Shown one piece after another: positions 23,342 to 30,497 of a stretch of DNA of 64,000 nt. Position 1 is the first letter of the stretch. The number at the start of each line of letters is the position of its first letter. Origin of the DNA: Archangium minus (GTDB lineage: Bacteria; Myxococcota; Myxococcia; Myxococcales; Myxococcaceae). The DNA lies in contig NZ_CP043494.1 of NCBI RefSeq assembly GCF_044360475.1, positions 9,300,001 through 9,364,000 of the forward strand, read 5' to 3'. Both the position numbers and the translations under genes were made by a program. Under the pieces are notes generated by a model that worked only from the letters and a program-made list of their open reading frames with translations, made no database searches and had not been told where the DNA came from.

Positions 23342-24253
23342 TCATGGAGCCGACGAGGACGCGAGTGAGGCCCGAGCCAGCGCGAGGGACCCCAGCACCC
23401 CGGAGCGATCCTTCAGGCCGGGCGGGACGATGTACGTGTCGATGTGCTCGAGGATGGCGGGAGATTGGATGTAGCCGTTGAGCAGGTTCCGCACCTCGGC
23501 GCGCACCAGCGGGAAGAGATGCTGCTGGGCCATGACCCCCCCGCCGAGGATGAGGCGCTGGGGTGAGAGTGTGCAGATGTAGCTGGTCAGGGCGAGTGCG
23601 ATGTAGTGCGCCTCGAGTGCCCAGACCGGATGGTCAACCGGCAGGGACTCGGCGCGCTGACCCAAGCGCTTCTCCAGGGCCGGACCGGAGGCCAGCCCCT
23701 CGAAGCAGTCGCCGTGGAAGGGACACCCGCCTGGGAAGGGATCCTTCTGTGGATCTCGCGGCAGGCGGATGTGGCCCATCTCCGGATGGATGAGGCCGTG
23801 CATCAACCGGCCGTTGAGCAGCCCTCCACCGCCAATGCCCGTGCCGATCGTCATGTAAATGAACGTGTCGAGCCCCTGGGCCGCGCCCCAATGATGCTCT
23901 CCCAGGGCCGCACCATTCACGTCGGTGTCGAAGCCGACCGGGATCTTCAGGGCACGCCGGAACGGACCGGCCACGTCGGAGTTCCTCCAGCCCGGCTTGG
24001 GCGTGGAGGTGATGAAGCCGAACATCGGCGACTCCGGGTGGAGCTCCACCGGCCCGAAGGATGCGATCCCAAGAGCCGCCAACGGACCCTGCTCGCGCAT
24101 CTGCGCCTGGAAGAACGCCAGGGCCTGACCAATCGTCTCCTCGGGCGTCGTGGTGGGGATGCGCACCTGGGCCCGGATGTCATCCGGGCCAGTGCCCACC
24201 GCGCACACGAACTTGGTCCCTCCCGCTTCGATGCCACCCAACAGTGTCGTCAC
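23342..24253 (-). CDS. ROK-family sugar kinase (fructokinase-like)
   Basis: A 303-residue ROK kinase that phosphorylates a hexose such as fructose, mannose or glucose. The N-terminal phosphate loop is GGIEAGGTKFVCAVG. The catalytic aspartate is in FDTDVNGAALGE, with the following glycine motif TIGTGIGGGGLLNG. The ROK zinc-site equivalent is modified to HPEMGHIRL with CPFHGDCFEG (His plus Cys ligands). There is no helix-turn-helix, so this is an enzyme rather than a ROK repressor. The GTG at 24253 is chosen because AGGAGGG lies six bases upstream. It is divergent from araF, suggesting shared sugar control. Confidence 0.88.
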   Translation of the reverse strand: MTTLLGGIEAGGTKFVCAVGTGPDDIRAQVRIPTTTPEETIGQALAFFQAQMREQGPLAALGIASFGPVELHPESPMFGFITSTPKPGWRNSDVAGPFRRALKIPVGFDTDVNGAALGEHHWGAAQGLDTFIYMTIGTGIGGGGLLNGRLMHGLIHPEMGHIRLPRDPQKDPFPGGCPFHGDCFEGLASGPALEKRLGQRAESLPVDHPVWALEAHYIALALTSYICTLSPQRLILGGGVMAQQHLFPLVRAEVRNLLNGYIQSPAILEHIDTYIVPPGLKDRSGVLGSLALARASLASSSAP

Positions 24254-24518
24254 TTCACCCTCCTGAGCGAGAACCCCCCCTACTCCGTGCGGGGGCCGCT
24301 TTCCAGGTTTGTGGCGGGCCACTGGAAATCAATACATCCACAAGCGTCTGTACTTGCATGCATCAAAAACACAGACAGACACCCACCGCCCCCCACTGAG
24401 CGTTCTGTCCAAGAACTCACGCGGGAAGGGGCCCGTCGAGAGGATGACGCCTCGCGTTATCGACGAGCGGGGCGCGGTGTGTGGAGCGCGCTCAGCGGAT
24501 GCGACCTCTTGGTTTGTA
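24254..24518. other. Divergent region between ROK kinase and araF, upstream part
   Basis: Non-coding. Positions about 24320-24400 are clearly richer in A/T than the surroundings (runs of CA and AAAA), in contrast to the neighbouring genes. No further motif is supported. The araF promoter and operator follow at 24519-24574. Confidence 0.5.
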
Positions 24519-24546
24519 TTGACTCGTTTCGTCCGTCCACTACGCT
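24519..24546 (+). promoter_or_regulatory. Sigma70-like promoter of araF
   Basis: TTGACT (24519-24524) and TACGCT (24541-24546) are 16 bases apart, 78 bases before the araF start. The -35 matches consensus at five of six positions; the -10 keeps the key first, second and last bases. Confidence 0.5.
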
Positions 24547-24552
24547 CTTCGT

Positions 24553-24574
24553 ACGATTGACCCCCGCCAATCGT
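24553..24574. promoter_or_regulatory. 22-bp perfect inverted repeat, candidate araF operator
   Basis: Arms ACGATTG (24553-24559) and CAATCGT (24568-24574) with an 8-base spacer. The site begins six bases after the proposed -10 and so covers the likely transcription start, the classic position for a LacI/GntR-type repressor operator. No regulator gene is adjacent. Confidence 0.55.
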
Positions 24575-24623
24575 GGACCACCCAACACCCCGGCGTCAGG
24601 AATTGACGGCCCTGGGAGGAAAA

Positions 24624-25610
24624 ATGCGCCTTTGGAAGAATCTGCTCATGGCTGGAGCCATGTCCGTGCTCGTGGTGTCGGCCGTGGCCGCTGCCGCCGA
24701 CGTGAAGATCGGCTTCGTGGTCAAGCAGCCCGAGGAGCCGTGGTTCCAGGATGAGTGGAAGTTCGCGGACATCGCCGCCAAGGAGAAGGGTTTCACCTTG
24801 GTAAAGATTGCCGCCGAGGACGGAGAGAAGGCGCTGTCCGCGCTCGACAACCTGGGTGCGCAGGGCGCGCAGGGTGTCATCATCTGCACCCCTGATGTCA
24901 AGCTCGGGCCGGGGCTCGTCGCTCGCGCCAACGCCAACCAGCTCAAGCTGATGACGGTCGATGACCGCCTGGTCAACAGCAAGGGCAAGCCGCTCGAGAA
25001 CGTGCCCCACATGGGCATCTCCGCCACCAAGATTGGCGAGACCGTCGGTCAGGCCATCGTGGATCAGATCAAGGCGCGTGGCTGGAACATGAAGGAAGTG
25101 GGAGCCATCCGCGTGTCGTACGACCAGCTCCCCACCGCGAAGGACCGTGTCGAGGGTGCCATCTCCGTGCTGAAGCAGAATGGCTTCCTGGCGCAGAACA
25201 TCTTCGACGCGCCCCAGAGCAAGACGGACACCGAGGCGGCGCTGAACGCGGCCACCGTCGTGCTCAACAAGAACCCCGGCATCAAGAAGTGGGTGGCGTT
25301 CGGCCTCAACGACGAGGCCGTGCTCGGCGCCGTCCGCGCGACCGAGGTGGCTGGCCTGAAGGCCACGGACGTGGTGGCCGTGGGCATTGGCGGCTCGGAC
25401 GCGGCCATGAACGAGTTCAAGAAGCCCTCTGCGACCGGCTTCTACGGCAGCGTGATCATCTCGCCGAAGCGCCACGGCTATGAGACCACGATCAACATGT
25501 ACAACTGGGTGATCGCCAACAAGGAGCCGGAGAAGCTCATCCTCACCTCCGGCAAGCTCGCCACCCGCGACACGTACAAGGACGTCCGCAAGGAGCTCGG
25601 CCTGCAGTAG
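24624..25610 (+). CDS. araF: L-arabinose-binding periplasmic protein
   Basis: A 328-residue secreted binding protein. The signal peptide is LLMAGAMSVLVVSAVAAAA, and the mature protein starts ADVKIGFVVKQPEEPWFQDEW, the hallmark of AraF. Other family stretches follow: GVIICTPDVKLGP, TVDDRLV, VSYDQLPTAKDRVEG, FGLNDEAVLGAVRATE, GSVIISPKRHGYE. It delivers L-arabinose (possibly galactose or fucose) to the AraGH complex. GGGAGGAAAA precedes the ATG at 24624. It is the first gene of an araF-araG-araH-GH44 operon on this strand. Confidence 0.92.
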   Translation: MRLWKNLLMAGAMSVLVVSAVAAAADVKIGFVVKQPEEPWFQDEWKFADIAAKEKGFTLVKIAAEDGEKALSALDNLGAQGAQGVIICTPDVKLGPGLVARANANQLKLMTVDDRLVNSKGKPLENVPHMGISATKIGETVGQAIVDQIKARGWNMKEVGAIRVSYDQLPTAKDRVEGAISVLKQNGFLAQNIFDAPQSKTDTEAALNAATVVLNKNPGIKKWVAFGLNDEAVLGAVRATEVAGLKATDVVAVGIGGSDAAMNEFKKPSATGFYGSVIISPKRHGYETTINMYNWVIANKEPEKLILTSGKLATRDTYKDVRKELGLQ

Positions 25611-25675
25611 GTGTGGTCCCGGAACGTGGCGTGGGACCCCTACCCCGCGCCACGTTTCCTGCCCGGCGAGGGTGC

Positions 25676-27190
25676 ATGACGGCCTTTCTCGAATTCACGA
25701 ACATCTCCAAGAGCTTCCCCGGCGTCAGAGCCCTCCAGGATCTGAGCTTCACGGTTCCAGCCGGACGCGTCATCGGCCTGCTGGGTGAGAACGGAGCCGG
25801 CAAGTCCACGCTCATCAAGATTCTGGGCGGCGACTATGTCCCCGATACCGGGGAGATCCGCATCGCCGGCAAGGTGCACCGCTTCGCCTCCACCCGCGCG
25901 TCCATCACAGCGGGGGTCTCCGTCGTGCACCAGGAGCTGCAGCTGGTGCCCGAGCTGACGGTGGCCGAGAACCTCATGCTGGGCCGTTTCCCGAAGCGGT
26001 TCGGCGTCGTCAACTACCGGGAGCTGTTCGCCAAGGTCGGCGCGGTGTTGCAGGACATCGGCATCGACGTGGATCCGCGCGCGAAGATCGTGGACCTATC
26101 GATTGGCGCCCGCCAGATGGTGGAGATCGCCAAGGCCGCCATGTTCGACGCCTCGGTCATCGCCCTGGACGAGCCGACATCGTCGCTCTCCGCGCACGAG
26201 AGCGAGATCCTCTTCCGCCTGGTCGACCGCCTCCGAAAGGCTGGCAAGGTCATCCTCTACGTCTCGCACCGTCTGGACGAGCTCTTCCGCTTGTGTGACG
26301 GCTGCGTCGTCCTGCGCGATGGCAAGCTCGTCGCCTGGCACGACAGCATGGAGGGCCTGACGCGCGAGACGCTGGTGCGCGAGATGGTGGGACGGGAGAT
26401 CCAGAACATCTGGGGCTGGAGGCCTCGGACACTGGGCCCAGTGCGCCTCTCTGTGTCGGGAGTCAGCGGCCCGCGGCTGTCAGCACCCGCGAGCTTCGAG
26501 GTCCGCGCCGGGGAGATCCTCGGCTTCTTCGGATTGGTCGGTGCGGGACGCAGTGAGCTGGCGCGCCTGCTCTACGGCGCCGACAAGCGCCAGGCGGGTG
26601 AGCTCCGGCTCGACGGTCAGGGGGTGCGGATCAACCATCCTCGGCAGGCGGTGCGCGCCGGGCTGGTCCTCTGCCCCGAGGACCGGAAGACCGACGGCAT
26701 CCTGCAGGGCCGCTCCGTCGAGGAGAACATCAACATCTCTTGCCGGCGACACTTCTCGCCCTTCGGCGTCCTGAACATGGGCAGGGAAGCCGAGACGGCA
26801 AACGACTTCATCAAACGAATGGGTGTGAGGACCCCCTCGCGCCACCAGGACATCGTCAACCTGTCGGGCGGCAACCAGCAGAAGGTCATCCTGTCCCGGT
26901 GGCTGGCCGAGTGCGGCATCAAGGTCCTCATCATCGACGAGCCGACCCGCGGCATTGACGTTGGCGCCAAGAGCGAGATCTACGAAGTGCTCTACGGCTT
27001 AGCCGAGCAGGGCATTGCCCTCATCGTTATTTCGAGCGAGCTGCCCGAGGTCATGGGCATCAGCGACCGCATCCTCGTGATGTGCGGCGGCCGAATCGCC
27101 GCAGAATTTCAACGCCCCGACTTCGCCGAGGAGAAACTCCTGGCAGCGGCACTGCCCGACCGCACAGCGGCTCGAGAGGATTTGCAATGA
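25676..27190 (+). CDS. araG: L-arabinose ABC importer ATP-binding protein
   Basis: A 504-residue tandem ATPase of the CUT2 sugar-importer class. The first half has Walker A GENGAGKST, signature SIGARQMVEIAKA and Walker B ALDEPTSSL. The second half has a degenerate Walker A (GLVGAGRSE), signature LSGGNQQKVILSRWL and Walker B IIDEPTRGIDVGA. One active and one degenerate P-loop is normal in this class. It energises uptake through AraH. The stop overlaps the araH ATG by four bases (27187-27190), so expression is coupled. Confidence 0.93.
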   Translation: MTAFLEFTNISKSFPGVRALQDLSFTVPAGRVIGLLGENGAGKSTLIKILGGDYVPDTGEIRIAGKVHRFASTRASITAGVSVVHQELQLVPELTVAENLMLGRFPKRFGVVNYRELFAKVGAVLQDIGIDVDPRAKIVDLSIGARQMVEIAKAAMFDASVIALDEPTSSLSAHESEILFRLVDRLRKAGKVILYVSHRLDELFRLCDGCVVLRDGKLVAWHDSMEGLTRETLVREMVGREIQNIWGWRPRTLGPVRLSVSGVSGPRLSAPASFEVRAGEILGFFGLVGAGRSELARLLYGADKRQAGELRLDGQGVRINHPRQAVRAGLVLCPEDRKTDGILQGRSVEENINISCRRHFSPFGVLNMGREAETANDFIKRMGVRTPSRHQDIVNLSGGNQQKVILSRWLAECGIKVLIIDEPTRGIDVGAKSEIYEVLYGLAEQGIALIVISSELPEVMGISDRILVMCGGRIAAEFQRPDFAEEKLLAAALPDRTAAREDLQ

Positions 27191-28137
27191 ATCGCCTGAA
27201 ACGAGTCGTGCTCGGCGAGCAGGGGTTGGTCATCCTGTTCTTGCTGGCCCTCGTGATCGTCTCCATCACCGTCCCCAACTTCATGACCCAGCGCAACATC
27301 CTGGGCCTGCTGCAGTCGGTGGTGACCATCGGCATCGTCGCCTGCACGATGATGCTCTGCCTGGCGTCGCGTGACTTCGACCTGTCCGTCGGCTCGACGG
27401 TGGCCTTCTCCGGAATGATTGCCGTGATGGTCTCCAATCACATGGAGAACATCGGACTGGGCCTGTTGGCCGCTCTTCTGGCTGGCGTGATGGTGGGCGC
27501 CATCAACGGAGTGGTGATTGCCAAGCTGCGGATCAACGCCCTCATCACGACGCTGGCCACGATGCAGATCGTCCGAGGTCTGGCGCTCATCGCCTCGGAT
27601 GGGCGTGCCGTCGGCGTCGATGACCCGGCGTATTTCGACATCGCGCAGACGGCCCTGTTCGGCATCCCGGTGCCCATCATCGTGATGGTGCTCACCTTCC
27701 TGCTCTTCGGCTTCGTGCTGAACCGTACCGTCTTCGGGCGCAACACGTTGGCGATCGGCGGCAATCCAGACGCCTCGCGATTGGCCGGTGTCAACGTCGG
27801 CACCATCCGCATCTGGATCTTCACCCTCCAGGGATTGGCCTGCGCGGTCGCGGGAATTCTGTTATCATCACGCATCACCAGCGGTCAGCCGAACGCGGCA
27901 CAGGGACTCGAGTTGTCGGTGATTTCCGCCTGCGTCCTGGGTGGCGTGTCACTGGCCGGCGGACGGGCCGCGATCTCCGGCGTGCTGGTGGGAGTACTCA
28001 TCATGGGCATCGCCGAGAACGTGATGAACCTGATGAACATCCAGGCCTTCTACCAATACGTCGTTCGCGGCGTGATTCTGCTCCTCGCGGTGCTACTCGA
28101 CAATCTCCGTACGCGAGCGACAGGAAAGCGCACCTAG
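27187..28137 (+). CDS. araH: L-arabinose ABC importer permease
   Basis: A 316-residue inner-membrane permease with eight to ten hydrophobic spans. Characteristic segments are CTMMLCLASRDFDLSVGS, AKLRINALITTLATM, GGNPDASRLAGVNV, and a C-terminal SACVLGGVSLAGGRA loop that contacts the ATPase. It forms a homodimeric channel for the sugar delivered by AraF. The ATG sits inside the araG stop (ATGA). The GH44 gene begins 28 bases downstream, so import and extracellular hydrolysis appear to be in one transcription unit. Confidence 0.93.
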   Translation: MNRLKRVVLGEQGLVILFLLALVIVSITVPNFMTQRNILGLLQSVVTIGIVACTMMLCLASRDFDLSVGSTVAFSGMIAVMVSNHMENIGLGLLAALLAGVMVGAINGVVIAKLRINALITTLATMQIVRGLALIASDGRAVGVDDPAYFDIAQTALFGIPVPIIVMVLTFLLFGFVLNRTVFGRNTLAIGGNPDASRLAGVNVGTIRIWIFTLQGLACAVAGILLSSRITSGQPNAAQGLELSVISACVLGGVSLAGGRAAISGVLVGVLIMGIAENVMNLMNIQAFYQYVVRGVILLLAVLLDNLRTRATGKRT

Positions 28138-28165
28138 CCGTGTAACTCATAACGCGGGGGGTACC

Positions 28166-30373
28166 ATGGAAACGCAAGAGGTCAGGCATTGCGGACAACG
28201 GACGGGGATGGTGGGTTGTCTCGCGGGCTTGCTCGTCGTCATGGCCCTCCCCGCCTTCGCGCAGCAGAACCCCGCCGTAACCGTGAATGTGGACGTGGAT
28301 GTCGGCAGGCATCCCATCAGTCCCTTCATCTACGGCGTGGCACATGCGAGCCAGGCTGATCTGAATGAGCTCAATGCTCCGCTCAACCGCAGCGGAGGGA
28401 ACGCCACCACCCGTTACAACTGGCAATTGAACGCCAGCAATCGCGCCAGGGATTGGTACTTCGAGAGCCTCCCCTTGTCCTCCGGCGCGCAGCCGGGCAC
28501 GGAGGTGGATGCCTTCATCGCCAGCACCCGGGCCGGAGGTGCCGAGCCCCTCATCACCGTGCCCATCATGGGGTGGGTGGCTCGGCTCGGTGTCAACCGC
28601 TCCCCCCTGGCCAGCTTCTCCATCGCCAAGTACGGCGCGCAGACGGACCGCGATGTGCAGTGGTTCCCCGACGCGGGCAATGGCATCCGGCTCAATGGTC
28701 AGTACGTCACCCACAATGACCCCAATGACGCCAACATGCCGGTGGATCATCTCTTCCAACGGGATTGGGTGCGCCACCTCCTCGCGCGCTGGGGCTCGCC
28801 GATCACGGGTGGGGTGCGACTCTTCACCCTGGATAACGAACCGAGCATCTGGCACGCCACCCACCGCGACGTCCACCCCACGGGGGCCACCATGGAGGAG
28901 GTGCGCAACAAGTTCCTGAATCACGCCGCCATGGTGAAGGACACGGCTCCGGGGGCGCTCGTGCTCGGACCCGAGGAGTGGGGGTGGAGCGGCTATATCT
29001 ACAGCGGATATGACCAGCAATACGGCGCCGCCCACGGGTGGAGCCAGCTTCCAGATCGCATTGCGCATGGCGGTTGGGATTACCTGCCGTGGCTGCTCAA
29101 CCAGCTCCGCCTGAACGAGCAGACCACCGGGCGGAGGTTGTTGGATGTCTTCACCGTCCACTACTACCCCCAAGGCGGCGAGTTCAGCACTGACACCTCC
29201 ATGGCCATGCAGCTGCGGCGCAACCGCTCGACGCGTGCGCTGTGGGACCCCAGCTACACAGACGAGTCGTGGATCCTCGACGAGGTCATGCTGATTCCCC
29301 GGCTGAAGAGCTGGGTCCAGAGCTACTACCCCGGAACGAGGATTGGCATCACCGAATACAGCTGGGGCGCGGAGGCTCACATCAACGGCGCCACCGCGCA
29401 GGCCGACATCCTGGGCCTCTTCGGGCGCGAGGGGCTCGACTATGGCGTCCGGTGGGAGTCGCCGGACGCCTCCACGCCTACCTTCAAGGCGATGAAGCTG
29501 TACCGCAACTACGACGGTCTCAAGTCGACCTTCGGGGACGTGAGCGTCTCGTGCACCGTGCCCAATCCGGACACGCTCTCAGCGTTCGCCGCCGAGCGCT
29601 CCAGCGATGGCGCCCTCACGGTCATGGTCATCAGCAAGGCGCTGGCGGGAGAGACGCCCGTCACGTTGAACCTGCCGGGCTTCTCCCATGCGGGGGTGAC
29701 GCAGCGCTGGCAGCTCACGGCGGCCAACACGATCACCCGACTGGCGGATGTGGCCATCTCGGGTGAGAAGGTGACCACCAGTGTGCCTCCGCAGAGCGTC
29801 ACGCTCTTCGTCATCGCGGCCGGCCGCGTCAACCAGCCCCCTGTGGCGAACGCCACGGCGACCCCCACTTCAGGCACAGTGCCACTCACGGTGAGCTTCA
29901 GCAGCGCGGGTTCGGCGGACGCCGACGGCACGATCCTGTCGTACGCCTGGAACTTCGGTAATGGCCAGCAGGGCACGGGACCTACGGTGAGCCATACCTA
30001 TACACTGCCGGGAATCTATACCGCGACGCTCACGGTGACAGACAATGATGGAGCCACCGCCTCCGATACCGTGACGATTTCGGTGCTCGCCCCCAGCACA
30101 CTGGCGGCCCCCTCCGGCTTCTACACCCAGTTCACCAGCCCGAACGTGACACTGCGCTGGACGGACAACTCCGCGACGGAGCAAGGCTTCATCATCGAGC
30201 GTTCACCCGATATCTGGCCGCCTCAGTTCGTAGAAATCGCGCGGGTGGGCACCAACGTCACGACATATGTGGACACGCAGGTGACACCGGGCAGCTATCT
30301 GTACCGGGCCAAGGCCTTCCTGGGGACGACCTCTTCCGCCTACTCGAATCAGGACAGCGTCCGGGTGAGATAG
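28166..30373 (+). CDS. Secreted GH44 endoglucanase/xyloglucanase with PKD and FN3 modules
   Basis: A 735-residue exoenzyme. A signal peptide (LAGLLVVMALPAFAQ) is followed by a family-44 glycoside hydrolase domain to about residue 550. Catalytic acid/base Glu225 lies in FTLDNEPSIW and nucleophile Glu397 in IGITEYSWGAE; the N-terminal ISPFIYGVAHA and RSGGNATTRYNW are GH44 hallmarks. A PKD domain (residues about 555-640; SADADGTILSYAWNFGNG) and a fibronectin-III-like domain (about 645-735) follow. GH44 enzymes cut beta-1,4 glucan or xyloglucan backbones. Cotranscription with araFGH suggests coupled breakdown of arabinose-decorated xyloglucan or mixed hemicellulose. Confidence 0.9.
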   Translation: METQEVRHCGQRTGMVGCLAGLLVVMALPAFAQQNPAVTVNVDVDVGRHPISPFIYGVAHASQADLNELNAPLNRSGGNATTRYNWQLNASNRARDWYFESLPLSSGAQPGTEVDAFIASTRAGGAEPLITVPIMGWVARLGVNRSPLASFSIAKYGAQTDRDVQWFPDAGNGIRLNGQYVTHNDPNDANMPVDHLFQRDWVRHLLARWGSPITGGVRLFTLDNEPSIWHATHRDVHPTGATMEEVRNKFLNHAAMVKDTAPGALVLGPEEWGWSGYIYSGYDQQYGAAHGWSQLPDRIAHGGWDYLPWLLNQLRLNEQTTGRRLLDVFTVHYYPQGGEFSTDTSMAMQLRRNRSTRALWDPSYTDESWILDEVMLIPRLKSWVQSYYPGTRIGITEYSWGAEAHINGATAQADILGLFGREGLDYGVRWESPDASTPTFKAMKLYRNYDGLKSTFGDVSVSCTVPNPDTLSAFAAERSSDGALTVMVISKALAGETPVTLNLPGFSHAGVTQRWQLTAANTITRLADVAISGEKVTTSVPPQSVTLFVIAAGRVNQPPVANATATPTSGTVPLTVSFSSAGSADADGTILSYAWNFGNGQQGTGPTVSHTYTLPGIYTATLTVTDNDGATASDTVTISVLAPSTLAAPSGFYTQFTSPNVTLRWTDNSATEQGFIIERSPDIWPPQFVEIARVGTNVTTYVDTQVTPGSYLYRAKAFLGTTSSAYSNQDSVRVR

Positions 30374-30382
30374 CGCCTCCTC

Positions 30383-30406
30383 TGCCTCGCCACACCGGGC
30401 GAGGCA
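30383..30406 (+). terminator. Terminator-like hairpin after the GH44 gene
   Basis: Perfect 9-bp arms 30383-30391 and 30398-30406 with a 6-nt loop, 10 bases after the stop. There is no T tract immediately after, so termination may be partial and allow read-through into the GH2 gene. Confidence 0.5.
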
Positions 30407-30497
30407 TTCATCCACTATTTGACCAAACATCACGTTTTCATGGACCTTTTCGTGGATTCCAGGGACACCCTGGAGTTCAAGTTTAGAAGGAGAGGTC

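Noticed and set aside
23342..24253. ROK-family transcriptional repressor controlling araF
   Set aside because: No N-terminal helix-turn-helix; the protein starts directly with the kinase phosphate loop.
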